From Streptococcus vicugnae (lineage in GTDB: Bacteria > Bacillota > Bacilli > Lactobacillales > Streptococcaceae), in NCBI RefSeq assembly GCF_016461705.1, contig NZ_JAEMHW010000002.1, forward strand, positions 372,001 to 436,000: 64,000 nt of DNA. Reading direction: 5' to 3'. The notes under the pieces were generated by a model. The model was not told the origin of the DNA, did not search any database, and saw only the letters and a program-made list of their open reading frames with translations. Position numbers and translations under genes: made by a program. Position 1 is the first letter of the stretch. Each line of letters opens with the position of its first letter. Below are positions 17,666 to 25,871 of this stretch, piece after piece.

Positions 17666-18355
17666 TTATAATTTATCAATATCTGGTACAACTCCTAAAA
17701 GTGTCATACCAAGCACTTCTTCGACGTCTTCTGGACGACGAACACGATCATCAAGCACTTCAAGCACAAGAATACCAACGATAGCCAAAAAGCCACCAAC
17801 AAGTGCACCTAAAGCAGCATTGCGTTTGATATTTGGTGATGATGGTTTGCTAGCGACTTCGGCAGCCTCTAAAGTTGTTACATCATCTACCTTGGTTACA
17901 GATTTGATTTTTTCAGCAGCAACTTCACGAATCGTATTAGCGATATCAGCTGCTTCTTGTGCATCTGTATCTTCAACAGAGATTGAAATGACACGTGTAT
18001 CTGTTGGAATATCTACAGAAATCATATCTGATAATTCACTTGTTGAAAGAGAAAGATTTTCTTGGCTAATGACAGATGACAAAACTTCATTTGACGTAAT
18101 GACTTCTTTATAGTCATTAACAAGATAAGAACCTGCTTGCAAATCTTGATTAGTCAAGTTGCTATCACTACTTCGGCTCACAACATAAATACGAGTTGTT
18201 GATGTGTACTTAGGTTTGATAAAAAAGATACTACCAAGCAAAGCTACTGTCCCGACAACTAGAGCAATAAAAATAATGAAAAATTTTCTACTCCAAAGTT
18301 TTCTTAGCAAGTAGAGGATATCAATCTCGATACTTGCATTATCATTTGAATTCAT
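17666..18355 (-). CDS. cpsC: Capsule chain-length regulator, Wzz family
   Basis: A membrane adaptor and activator of the CpsD kinase. It has 229 residues with two membrane helices (about 28-50 and 180-203) flanking an outer Wzz domain, the typical split BY-kinase layout in Firmicutes. The C-terminal juxtamembrane segment (RVRRPEDVEEVLG) is the part that binds and stimulates the kinase. The AGGAG ribosome site directly precedes the ATG. It sits between cpsB and cpsD with 8-14 nt gaps. Confidence 0.94.
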   Translation of the reverse strand: MNSNDNASIEIDILYLLRKLWSRKFFIIFIALVVGTVALLGSIFFIKPKYTSTTRIYVVSRSSDSNLTNQDLQAGSYLVNDYKEVITSNEVLSSVISQENLSLSTSELSDMISVDIPTDTRVISISVEDTDAQEAADIANTIREVAAEKIKSVTKVDDVTTLEAAEVASKPSSPNIKRNAALGALVGGFLAIVGILVLEVLDDRVRRPEDVEEVLGMTLLGVVPDIDKL

Positions 18356-18363
18356 ATTAACTC

Positions 18364-19095
18364 CTATAAATCTTTATTTTCTAATAAGGTTTGAGGATTT
18401 CCCTCGAAAAGAGCATAAGCTCTATTTGGTCCAAAATCTTTTGTAATGATTTCCCTAGCTTCGCCCATAAATGGCGGTCTTGGTCCGAGATTATGCATGT
18501 CACTTGCGACACAATGAACAAGATTTTTTTCCAAGAAATAACGTGCTCTTTTTTTGAATTGACGGTATTTATCACCGAACAATTTTGGTTTGAGAACATG
18601 TGAGCTATTAATTTGTGTATAACACCCCATGTTAATCAATTCCTTAACACGTTCTTCATTAAATTCAAGCGCATTATAGCGTTCGATATGAGCAACAACT
18701 GGTGTGATTCCAAGCATAATCACGTTGCTAAGTGCTGTGTGAATCTCTTTCCATGGTGTTGTCATACTAAACTCAATCAATGCAAAACGTGTATCGTTCA
18801 TTCTTGGAACTTGATGATGTTCCAGTCTTTCCAGAATATCGCTACTATAGTAGAGTTCGCCACCATATAAGATTTCTAAGCCTTCATATTTGGCTTCAGC
18901 AGCTTCTTTGACATGACTAAAATTAGCAAAAATCTTATCTTCTGGTGTTTCAAACATTCCTTTGCGACGATGTGACGTTGAGACAATCGTACGCACGCCC
19001 TGACGATAACTTTCCCCAATCAAACCTAAACTTTCTTCAATAGTAGTTGGTCCGTCATCTACATCAAAAACAATATGCGAATGAATATCAATCAT
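18364..19095 (-). CDS. cpsB: Manganese-dependent protein-tyrosine phosphatase, PHP family
   Basis: Removes phosphate from CpsD and so resets the capsule assembly cycle. It has 243 residues. The PHP metal motifs are visible: DIHSHIVFDVDDGP at residues 3-16, the STSHRR block at about 39-44, E and H residues in the middle, and the SDMHNLG-type block near residue 208. The ATG follows the cpsA stop directly (TAGATG), so translation is coupled. Conserved in all streptococcal Wzy capsules. Confidence 0.94.
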   Translation of the reverse strand: MIDIHSHIVFDVDDGPTTIEESLGLIGESYRQGVRTIVSTSHRRKGMFETPEDKIFANFSHVKEAAEAKYEGLEILYGGELYYSSDILERLEHHQVPRMNDTRFALIEFSMTTPWKEIHTALSNVIMLGITPVVAHIERYNALEFNEERVKELINMGCYTQINSSHVLKPKLFGDKYRQFKKRARYFLEKNLVHCVASDMHNLGPRPPFMGEAREIITKDFGPNRAYALFEGNPQTLLENKDL

Positions 19096-20577
19096 CTACT
19101 TACCTTCCATAACATCTTTAATGGCTTGTGATGCACTTGCTACACTAGAATCATCCAACTGAATCATATAAAGGCTTGCAGTTGGCATGGCATAAGAAGT
19201 CAACTCTCCTGTTGAACCTGTACCAGTTACTTCTTGTGATGTAATTGTAAATTTCTTACCTGAATCAAGCTGAGCATTAGCAAGGCTCATCATTGTATCT
19301 AATGAAATATCCGTTTGAACAGAATCCTGCAAGGTAGAAATAATTGTTGAGTAATTTGAAATTGAACTAAATGATGTTAATTTATTAATGATTGCTTGAA
19401 TAACCTTAAGTTGATTATTTCCACGGTCATAGTCACCATTTGTAAGACTGTAACGTTCACGAACAAAACCTAGAGCTTCTTCTCCTGAACTCAAATTAAC
19501 ATTACCAACTTCAAAATTATAATTACCATGGAGACTTGTAAATGCCTGATCGTTATAAACTGTTACACCACCAACAGCATCAATAAGACTCACAAATGAT
19601 GTAAAGTTGATACGGGCATAATAATCAATATCAATACCATAAAGATTTTCTAGTGTCTTTTCAGATGTTTCAATACCATAGATACCAGCGTGTGTCAGTT
19701 TATCGTATTGATCTGCACCACCGTCTGGAATTTGAACATATGAGTCACGTGGTGTTGTTGTCATCAAAATCTTGTGCGTATTCATATTAACTGTCAAGAT
19801 GATATTAACATCTGAACGTGAAACGGTTGAAATAGAACCGTAGGTATCAATACCACTAATATAAATGTTAAAGACATTAGCATCAGATGATTTTGCTTCG
19901 CTTGAAACACTCTTCTTAATTTTATAAGTATAAATTGTTTTCAAGTTTGATTCGTAATCATCATATGATAGCTCAAGCAAACTTGAATAAGCACTGTTCA
20001 AAACCATTGCTTGACTTGAACCATTAATCAAATTTTCATAAGCGGCTTGATAAGAATCTACTGTTTCTGTCGCTAAATCAACACCTTTGTCAGATTTGAT
20101 TTGTGAGATTAAGGCATCAATGTTACTACCGTCAGCATTAATCGGTGCTTGAACACTTGATAATTCTGTCACATCTGAAATAGAACTATCTGCTGGCACC
20201 ACAACACTCATCTTAATTTCTGAATATGAGGCTGATTTATTCATATCATTAGCCACATCAACCAATGATTTAAAAGCAAATAAAGAAATAGCTGAAATAA
20301 TAGCGAAAACAACCATAAAAACAGTTGTCAAAACCTTCCCTTTTTTTAGAATAGTCAAGACTAAACCTATTAAAAACACTGCAGCTAGAACAAGAGTATA
20401 AATAAGGTTTATATGACGAAATGCCAGAATATTATGTGTATACATGACATATATTGTAATTCCTGATAAAAGAGTGTACAAGAATAAGAGTGAACTATTA
20501 ACAATAGATAGACTACTAAAATGAATCTGCTTACGTGAGTTCTCACGCTGCCGATTACGGCGTGATTGGGTCGACAT
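19096..20577 (-). CDS. cpsA: LytR-CpsA-Psr family protein, first gene of the capsule operon
   Basis: LCP enzymes attach capsule or teichoic polymers to peptidoglycan. About 493 residues: a basic N-terminus, three membrane helices (about 25-115), an accessory outer domain (about 125-235) and the LCP catalytic domain (about 240-400), with TTPRDSYVQIP, the DYYARINF block and VRERYSLTNGDYDRG. The start is taken at 20577, behind GGAG. An ATG four codons further upstream overlaps that ribosome site. It is preceded by a near-consensus promoter, from which the operon of thirteen genes down to 6135 is probably read. Confidence 0.94.
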   Translation of the reverse strand: MSTQSRRNRQRENSRKQIHFSSLSIVNSSLLFLYTLLSGITIYVMYTHNILAFRHINLIYTLVLAAVFLIGLVLTILKKGKVLTTVFMVVFAIISAISLFAFKSLVDVANDMNKSASYSEIKMSVVVPADSSISDVTELSSVQAPINADGSNIDALISQIKSDKGVDLATETVDSYQAAYENLINGSSQAMVLNSAYSSLLELSYDDYESNLKTIYTYKIKKSVSSEAKSSDANVFNIYISGIDTYGSISTVSRSDVNIILTVNMNTHKILMTTTPRDSYVQIPDGGADQYDKLTHAGIYGIETSEKTLENLYGIDIDYYARINFTSFVSLIDAVGGVTVYNDQAFTSLHGNYNFEVGNVNLSSGEEALGFVRERYSLTNGDYDRGNNQLKVIQAIINKLTSFSSISNYSTIISTLQDSVQTDISLDTMMSLANAQLDSGKKFTITSQEVTGTGSTGELTSYAMPTASLYMIQLDDSSVASASQAIKDVMEGK

Positions 20578-20610
20578 TTTTAACTCCATTTTTTCTTAGT
20601 GATTATTAAC

Positions 20611-20639
20611 ATTCTAGCACTTTATAAATTTTATTTCAA
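20611..20639 (-). promoter_or_regulatory. Capsule operon promoter
   Basis: On the minus strand: -35 TTGAAA (20634-20639), 17 nt spacer, extended -10 TGC-TAGAAT (20611-20616). The predicted transcript start near 20604 leaves a leader of about 27 nt before cpsA. Confidence 0.75.
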
Positions 20640-20824
20640 TTTCTAAATTTTTTGAAATATTGTAGTAAATATATATCTAACAATTAAAAAATAGATAGAA
20701 AACAACTTATTTCTCATAAAAATTCCTTTTAAAAGAGAAGATTCGGCTTTTAAAAAGAATTCTAATACAATTTATCAACTATTTATCTTTACAAAAATTT
20801 ACAAACTGTCAACAAATTATTATC

Positions 20825-20853
20825 TTGCGGGATTTGCGATTTTGAGCTAAACT
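20825..20853 (+). promoter_or_regulatory. cpsY promoter, predicting a leaderless transcript
   Basis: -35 TTGCGG (20825-20830), 17 nt spacer, -10 TAAACT (20848-20853). The expected start, 7 nt after the -10, is the A of the cpsY ATG (20860). An inverted AT-rich repeat near 20730-20762 in the shared spacer could bind the LysR protein. Confidence 0.45.
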
Positions 20854-20859
20854 AAGGCT

Positions 20860-21762
20860 ATGAGAATACAACAATTACATTACATCGTTAAAATCGTGGA
20901 AACGGGCAGTATGAATGAAGCTGCCAAGCAACTCTTTATTACTCAACCAAGTTTGTCAAATGCTGTTCGTGATTTGGAACGTGAGATGGGGATTGAAATT
21001 TTTATTCGAAATCCTAAAGGAATTACCTTAACAAAAGATGGTGTCGAATTTCTATCTTATGCGCGTCAAATCCTTGAACAGACTGCACTTCTTGAGGAAC
21101 GTTACAAGAGTAAAAATACCAATCGTGAACTCTTTAGTGTCTCTGCTCAACACTATGCTTTTGTGGTCAATGCTTTCGTTTCTTTACTCAAGGGAACTGA
21201 TATGTCACGTTATGAACTCTTTCTTCGTGAAACCCGAACATATGAAATCATCGATGACGTCAAAAATTTTCGTTCAGAAATCGGAGTACTATTCTTAAAC
21301 AGCTATAACCGCGACGTTTTGACTAAGATGTTTGACGACAATCACTTGACTTATACAAGTCTTTTTAAGACACGTCCACACATTTTCGTCAGCAAAAACA
21401 ACCCGTTAGCTGAGAAAAAACTCGTGACTATGGAAGATCTTGAAGATTTCCCTTACCTAAGCTACGATCAAGGAATTCACAACTCATTCTACTTCTCTGA
21501 AGAGATTCTATCTCAAATTCCGCACAAAAAATCAATCGTTGTTAGTGACCGTGCTACACTGTTCAATCTTTTGATTGGTCTTGATGGCTATACCATTGCG
21601 ACTGGTATCTTAAACAGCAACTTAAACGGAGATGATATTGTATCTATTCCACTTGATGTTGAAGATATGATTGATATTGTCTACATTCGCCACGAAAAAG
21701 CTAACCTTTCTAAAATGGGCGAACGTTTCATTGACTATCTTTTGGAAGAAACAACCTTTTAA
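20860..21762 (+). CDS. cpsY: LysR-type regulator CpsY
   Basis: A 300-residue LysR protein. The N-terminal winged helix-turn-helix is at residues 1-60 (GSMNEAAKQLFITQPSLSNAVRDLE), and the C-terminal effector-binding domain is at about 90-295. It is the divergent neighbour of cpsA in streptococci such as S. agalactiae. Despite the name, related proteins (CpsY/MtaR) act mainly on methionine or other metabolic and stress genes. The start has only AAGG 2 nt upstream, and the promoter sits so close that a leaderless message is likely. A strong bidirectional hairpin follows the gene. Confidence 0.9.
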   Translation: MRIQQLHYIVKIVETGSMNEAAKQLFITQPSLSNAVRDLEREMGIEIFIRNPKGITLTKDGVEFLSYARQILEQTALLEERYKSKNTNRELFSVSAQHYAFVVNAFVSLLKGTDMSRYELFLRETRTYEIIDDVKNFRSEIGVLFLNSYNRDVLTKMFDDNHLTYTSLFKTRPHIFVSKNNPLAEKKLVTMEDLEDFPYLSYDQGIHNSFYFSEEILSQIPHKKSIVVSDRATLFNLLIGLDGYTIATGILNSNLNGDDIVSIPLDVEDMIDIVYIRHEKANLSKMGERFIDYLLEETTF

Positions 21763-21770
21763 GAGTATGT

Positions 21771-21806
21771 AAAAACGCCAATGATTATAAAATCATTGGC
21801 GTTTTT
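21771..21806. terminator. Strong bidirectional terminator after cpsY
   Basis: A 15 bp perfect stem (21771-21785 / 21792-21806) with a 6 nt loop and A/T runs on both sides. It serves cpsY and the antitoxin gene from the other side. Confidence 0.9.
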
Positions 21807-21842
21807 GATAAGATATTATGAAAGGTTAATCTTCCAGTTCTG

Positions 21843-22028
21843 CTATTTCACGTTTAGACTTGAAAGAATATCACTTTCAAGTCTAATCGGAAATGGAAGC
21901 CCCTTTGTTATCACACTTTGAACCAGAAATAAACGAATAGCTGTCGACATATCAAGACCTAGTTCTCGGTAGATTTTTGAAGCTTCATTTCTTAGCTCAT
22001 CATCGATGTCGATTTTGATTAATGACAT
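21843..22028 (-). CDS. Lone RelB/DinJ-type antitoxin
   Basis: A 61-residue protein with the ribbon-helix-helix start of the RelB/DinJ family: MSLIKIDIDDELRNEASKIY, then LGLDMSTAIRLFLVQSV and LPFPIRL. Such antitoxins bind DNA as dimers and neutralise a RelE/YafQ-type RNase. No toxin gene is adjacent on either side. The start is placed at 22028, behind AAGAGGTGGG; a longer frame upstream runs through the promoter. The 3' end contains a perfect 13 bp inverted repeat. In the alternative frame the DNA beyond it would encode a REIAELED-like tail, suggesting the C-terminus was changed by a small rearrangement. Confidence 0.75.
   Translation of the reverse strand: MSLIKIDIDDELRNEASKIYRELGLDMSTAIRLFLVQSVITKGLPFPIRLESDILSSLNVK
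21854..21886. repeat. 13 bp perfect inverted repeat inside the antitoxin 3' end
   Basis: Arms 21854-21866 and 21874-21886 are separated by 7 nt. It is low in GC and has no U tract in either direction, so a terminator role is unlikely. It lies in the codons just before the antitoxin stop. Confidence 0.6.
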
Positions 22029-22064
22029 ACCGCCCACCTCTTTTCTGAATATTCTGATAACTGT

Positions 22065-22092
22065 ATTATAGCACATTTTTTTCCGTTGGAAA
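22065..22092 (-). promoter_or_regulatory. Antitoxin promoter with small dyad
   Basis: Extended -10 TGC-TATAAT (22065-22070) on the minus strand. The -35 region (TTTCCA, 16 nt away) lies in a 13 bp dyad TTTCC-GTT-GGAAA (22080-22092), a plausible autoregulatory operator of the ribbon-helix-helix protein. Confidence 0.5.
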
Positions 22093-22155
22093 CACTTATT
22101 TATCATTTTTATGGTATGATGTGAGCTTTTTGGCATCTTTTCGTTCCAAATAACC

Positions 22156-22190
22156 AAAATACCACTTGGAAAATTTCCAAGTGGTATTTT
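22156..22190 (-). terminator. Terminator of the nucleoside/HEPN operon
   Basis: A nearly perfect 35 bp palindrome (17 bp arms, central A at 22173) directly follows the stop of the HEPN gene and ends in TTTT. Confidence 0.85.
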
Positions 22191-22961
22191 TCAATCCTTC
22201 AGTTCTTCTTTGATCATCTCATTAACACTATCAAAATAGAAATTTTCTTTATCATATTTGACACCAGCATAAATAGCTAAGTCGATGATTTTGTCTAAGA
22301 AGGCTTGCGACGAGAAATTTGTTGTTCGATGTAACTCTTCTTCATCAAAAGGTTTGATGAGGTGAGCTAGAGGATTTCTGACTGATTTTTCAAATTGACG
22401 AAGTTCTACGATTAGTTCTTTAATATGCTCTGGAAGCTGACTGTATTGTAAAAGCTCCGCTAAACTACGAGACGTTACCTTTGCATCACGACGAGTGGTT
22501 AGATATTTGTGAAAAATAGCATAATCGCTCTGCTTCATTTCCGCAAAAAGCCAAGTATCATATTGGTCATTCTTGGCATCATGAATAAAGCCCTCAAGAT
22601 TTGGAATATCACGTTTAGCCAAGCGGTAAAAGAGTCGGTAAAGAATTGGGCTAACAGAGCGCACAAAATCGATAATGTTACCATCTCTGACCTTAGCCTC
22701 CAAGTCCATGATGTAATTAGCCAGCTGCTCTTCGCGGTGATGGTTAGCTATTATATCGAAGTCATAGCGACGTAAAATAGCTCGATTTTCAGCTTGATGT
22801 GCAAAGGCAAAATCAATATTTAGTTCACGGCGTTCTTTTAGCATTTCTAAAAGATAGCGGCTTTGCGTTGGAAAATTCACTTGCTGCTCTGCTATTTTCC
22901 AAGCGTGATTATAAGCATAGACATCCAAAAGGATGTCTATTGTCTCATAAATCTCCTGCAT
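22191..22961 (-). CDS. Uncharacterised protein with a C-terminal HEPN-type Rx4H motif
   Basis: 256 residues, no signal peptide or membrane helix, mainly helical. Near the C-terminus it has Arg195-Asn-Pro-Leu-Ala-His200. This is the R-polar-x3-H form that marks HEPN ribonuclease domains such as those of Csm6, and it is flanked by helices that fit a HEPN four-helix bundle. I see no CARF or other recognisable domain in the first 150 residues. The ATG overlaps the deoD stop (TAATG), so translation is coupled to purine nucleoside phosphorylase. The gene is followed by a strong terminator. RNase activity is inferred from the motif only; a non-catalytic HEPN role is possible. Confidence 0.7.
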   Translation of the reverse strand: MQEIYETIDILLDVYAYNHAWKIAEQQVNFPTQSRYLLEMLKERRELNIDFAFAHQAENRAILRRYDFDIIANHHREEQLANYIMDLEAKVRDGNIIDFVRSVSPILYRLFYRLAKRDIPNLEGFIHDAKNDQYDTWLFAEMKQSDYAIFHKYLTTRRDAKVTSRSLAELLQYSQLPEHIKELIVELRQFEKSVRNPLAHLIKPFDEEELHRTTNFSSQAFLDKIIDLAIYAGVKYDKENFYFDSVNEMIKEELKD

Positions 22962-23668
22962 TAATCAGCAATAAGAGTCTCAAGACCAACTTTCATCATG
23001 TCAGTGAAAGTTGTTTGGCGTTCTTGAGCTGTTGTGTCTTCATCAGCAACAAGGCTATCAGAGATTGTCATGATACCAAGTGCTTGAACACCGTGTTTTG
23101 CAGCGAGATAGTAAAGAGCAGCAGCTTCCATCTCAACAGCTTTAACACCAAGTTGACCAAGTTTGACGTTGTTTGCAGCAAAGTCTGAGTAAAAAGCATC
23201 AACTGACAAGACGCTACCAACATGAGTTGTCATGCCAAGGTCTTGTGCAATGTGATATGCTTTATCAAGCAAAGTGAAATCAGCGATTTGTGGGAAATCG
23301 TATTGTGGCCATTCGTTTTTAATCATGCTTGAAGTTGTTGCAGCAGCTTGTGCCAAAACAAGTTCACGCACGTGAACGTCTTTGTTAAGTGAACCTGCTG
23401 TTCCAACACGGATTAATTTTTTAACACCGTATGATTGGATTAATTCAGTCGCGTAAATTGAGATTGATGGCATACCCATACCTGTTCCCATAACGCTGAC
23501 ACGATGACCTTTGTAAGTTCCTGTAAAACCAAGCATACCACGAACATTATTAAAGCAGACAGCATCTTCTAAAAAGTTTTCTGCGATGAATTTTGCACGG
23601 AGAGGATCTCCTGGAAGTAAGATTTTATCTGCGATTTCGCCTTGTTTGGCTTCGATATGGATTGACAT
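22961..23668 (-). CDS. deoD: Purine nucleoside phosphorylase, DeoD type
   Basis: Splits purine (deoxy)nucleosides with phosphate into base and (deoxy)ribose-1-phosphate. The protein from [26 protein letters not shown] is 235 residues, the usual hexameric DeoD size. It has the phosphate-binding GDPLRAK and RVGTAGS blocks and the base-binding VEMEAAALY and the Asp of TISDSL. The start at 23668 is preferred because AAAGGAA stands before it; five codons upstream are open but lack a ribosome site. The 5' end overlaps the ClC gene by 44 nt and the 3' end overlaps the HEPN gene. Confidence 0.95.
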   Translation of the reverse strand: MSIHIEAKQGEIADKILLPGDPLRAKFIAENFLEDAVCFNNVRGMLGFTGTYKGHRVSVMGTGMGMPSISIYATELIQSYGVKKLIRVGTAGSLNKDVHVRELVLAQAAATTSSMIKNEWPQYDFPQIADFTLLDKAYHIAQDLGMTTHVGSVLSVDAFYSDFAANNVKLGQLGVKAVEMEAAALYYLAAKHGVQALGIMTISDSLVADEDTTAQERQTTFTDMMKVGLETLIAD

Positions 23669-24917
23669 AAAAATTCCTTTCAATACGTTTAAAAATATTA
23701 TTTATACAAACAGCTACCGCTACCGCAATGAGTAAAACTGGCAAAGCTTGTAAATTTTGCCCTGTAAATGAGACAACTAATCCGACTGCTGTTAAGGGAG
23801 CATTCATTGTAATCCCTAAAAAGACACTTGATCCAATTAGCATGGCTGAGTTCATCGAAATATCTGGAAAAACTAACTGACAAAGCACAGCAAATAGAAA
23901 TCCTAAAACTGCCCCCATTGAAAACGATGGTGTCAAGGTACCTCCGTATGCGCCATTTTTTAGCGTCAATAAGACAAGACAAGCTTTGATGATAAGAATA
24001 GGAATAGCATAAGATACAGCCATGCCATCAAAAACAGCTTGCGCCAAAGCTCCTCCATTCCCCAAAATCTCTGGAAAATAGAGGGCAGCACTAGCTAAAA
24101 GTAAGAAAGTTAAAGGTAACTTCCACAAGATAGCCTCATGAGTCTCTTTTTTAACTTGTGCTTTTTGCGTCAGACGTCGAAAACCTTCTGCAAGTGGCGT
24201 GACAAGTACTGCTACCAAGACGGCTAACAGACAAGTGGCAAGATTAAGTGAAACTTGACCACCATGATAAAGGGGTGCATCCGATATAACGAGCCCTGCG
24301 ATAAGGCTAGCAAAAATACTTGTCAGAGACACAGCCATAACATTCTTCAATGAGAGCCCAACACCTAAAGTCTCAAAAGCAAAAAAGATGCTAGCAATTG
24401 GTACTTGATAAACTGCTGAGAGACCAGCTGAGGCCCCACAAGCAATTGCAAGGCGTCTATCAGGCAAGTTTAAACGCATATAATCAGAAATACGACCTGC
24501 TCCAAGTGCCCCAAGCTCTCGTGGCGCTCCTTCTTTTCCAATCGGAGATCCCGCACCAACCGAAGCTACCTGTAAGAGAATATTCATCAAGTGAATCCCT
24601 AAAGCTGGACGTTCAGAACATGGATTATCTGCTTTCATCTGAGATTTAACAGAGATAATGCGACGATTTTTTCGTTGCAACATATACCAGATTGATGCTG
24701 AAATAATCCCAGCAACAACAATCATTAGAAATTGTCTCTGAGAAATAGCTAGCACTTTTGTCTCTTCACCATGCCCTAAAACAACCTTCTCGACCAATTC
24801 TAAGAATTCATGAAGTAAAATACCGCCTAACCCAGCAACAAGACTCGTTGTAAGCAAGACTACTCCAAAACGTAAACAGTAGCTAAAATTTTGAAATCGA
24901 TTATTTTGTAATGGCAT
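23625..24917 (-). CDS. ClC-family chloride channel or chloride/proton antiporter
   Basis: A 430-residue ClC protein with about ten or more membrane helices. The family motifs are GAGSP (121-125), GKEGAPRE with the gating Glu at residue 129, and [12 protein letters not shown] (around residue 330). There is no CBS domain tail, as usual for short bacterial ClCs. It stands between punA and deoD inside the nucleoside operon, and its end overlaps deoD by 44 nt, so the two are co-translated. The ion (chloride or fluoride) and the transport mode cannot be told from this; the GAGSP and GKEG motifs fit chloride/proton exchange. Confidence 0.9.
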   Translation of the reverse strand: MPLQNNRFQNFSYCLRFGVVLLTTSLVAGLGGILLHEFLELVEKVVLGHGEETKVLAISQRQFLMIVVAGIISASIWYMLQRKNRRIISVKSQMKADNPCSERPALGIHLMNILLQVASVGAGSPIGKEGAPRELGALGAGRISDYMRLNLPDRRLAIACGASAGLSAVYQVPIASIFFAFETLGVGLSLKNVMAVSLTSIFASLIAGLVISDAPLYHGGQVSLNLATCLLAVLVAVLVTPLAEGFRRLTQKAQVKKETHEAILWKLPLTFLLLASAALYFPEILGNGGALAQAVFDGMAVSYAIPILIIKACLVLLTLKNGAYGGTLTPSFSMGAVLGFLFAVLCQLVFPDISMNSAMLIGSSVFLGITMNAPLTAVGLVVSFTGQNLQALPVLLIAVAVAVCINNIFKRIERNFYVNPYRSQTRRNRR

Positions 24918-24989
24918 TTAAAAATTGTTCTAAAACATGACTTATTTCAAGTTAGCTAAAAATAGTTATTTTGAAAGTAAGGGCATATA

Positions 24990-25011
24990 AGGTCTTCAAA
25001 AACGAAGACCT
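24990..25011. other. Small hairpin between punA and the ClC gene
   Basis: An 8 bp perfect stem (24990-24997 / 25004-25011) lies in the only sizeable gap of the operon (24918-25048). Without a U tract on the minus strand it may slow or process the transcript rather than end it. Confidence 0.45.
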
Positions 25012-25048
25012 CATGTGTTTGTTTTTTGCGTTTTATAGAATAAAATGA

Positions 25049-25861
25049 TTAAAGTTCTGCCAAAACAGCTTTAACAAGTGTTTTGAAATCTTCTTTAATT
25101 TGTTGTGTTACAGCAACCACTTCTTCGTGGTTAAGTGAACTTTGGAAACCAGCTGCATGGTTTGTAATAGCAGAAATTCCCAAGACTTTCAAACCAGAGT
25201 GTGCGGCAACAATAACTTCTGGAACTGTTGACATACCAACTGCATCAGCACCAAGTGTTTGGAAAGCACGAATTTCAGCAGGTGTTTCGTAACAAGGACC
25301 TGATACACCAAGGTAGACACCTTCATCAAGTTTGATACCGATTTTTTCTGCCACTTTGTGAGCAATAGCACGATAGTCTGCTGTATAAGCATCAGACATA
25401 TCTGGAAAACGTGGTCCAAAGTCATCAAGGTTTGCACCAATCAGTGGATTTTGACCAGTCATGTTGATGTGATCAGAGATTGCCATCAATGTTCCAGGAC
25501 CAAAGCCGATTCCTCCAGCAGCATTTGTCACGATAAGTCCTTTACAACCAAGAGCTTTCATCACACGAACTGGGAAAGTTACCAATTCCATTGGGTTTCC
25601 TTCATAAAAGTGGAAACGACCTTGAAGAGCAAGAACTTTGTGACCACCAAGATCACCATAAACCAATTGTCCTGCGTGTCCTGCTACTGTTGATTTACCC
25701 CAGTTTGGGATTTTTTCATATGGAATAACAACAGCATTTTCAATTTCTTCAGCAAGCTCGCCTAAACCTGAACCAAGGATTAATCCAAATTCTGGAGCAT
25801 CACAGGCTTGTGACACTAGAAACTGACGAGCTTCTTCAATTTTTTCAATAATGGTAGACAT
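25049..25861 (-). CDS. punA: Purine nucleoside phosphorylase I, trimeric type
   Basis: A 270-residue phosphorylase for inosine and guanosine. Motifs of the trimeric family are ILGSGLGEL at about residues 28-36, GRFHFYEG for phosphate, and the VTNAAGGI, CYETPAEIR and GMSTVPE blocks. The SAITNHAAG block carries the base-recognising Asn. Unlike deoD it prefers 6-oxopurines, so the operon covers both nucleoside classes. It lies 10 nt after deoB, in the same transcript. Confidence 0.95.
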   Translation of the reverse strand: MSTIIEKIEEARQFLVSQACDAPEFGLILGSGLGELAEEIENAVVIPYEKIPNWGKSTVAGHAGQLVYGDLGGHKVLALQGRFHFYEGNPMELVTFPVRVMKALGCKGLIVTNAAGGIGFGPGTLMAISDHINMTGQNPLIGANLDDFGPRFPDMSDAYTADYRAIAHKVAEKIGIKLDEGVYLGVSGPCYETPAEIRAFQTLGADAVGMSTVPEVIVAAHSGLKVLGISAITNHAAGFQSSLNHEEVVAVTQQIKEDFKTLVKAVLAEL

Positions 25862-25871
25862 ATTTAACCTC

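Noticed and set aside
17643-18113. 156-codon plus-strand frame antisense to cpsC
   Set aside because: It lies fully opposite a well-supported gene, is rich in Ser and Thr runs typical of shadow frames, and has no ribosome site.
22191-22961. Calling the HEPN-motif protein a CRISPR-associated Csm6
   Set aside because: There is no CARF-like domain that I can recognise and no CRISPR locus in the window; only the Rx4H motif supports the HEPN link.
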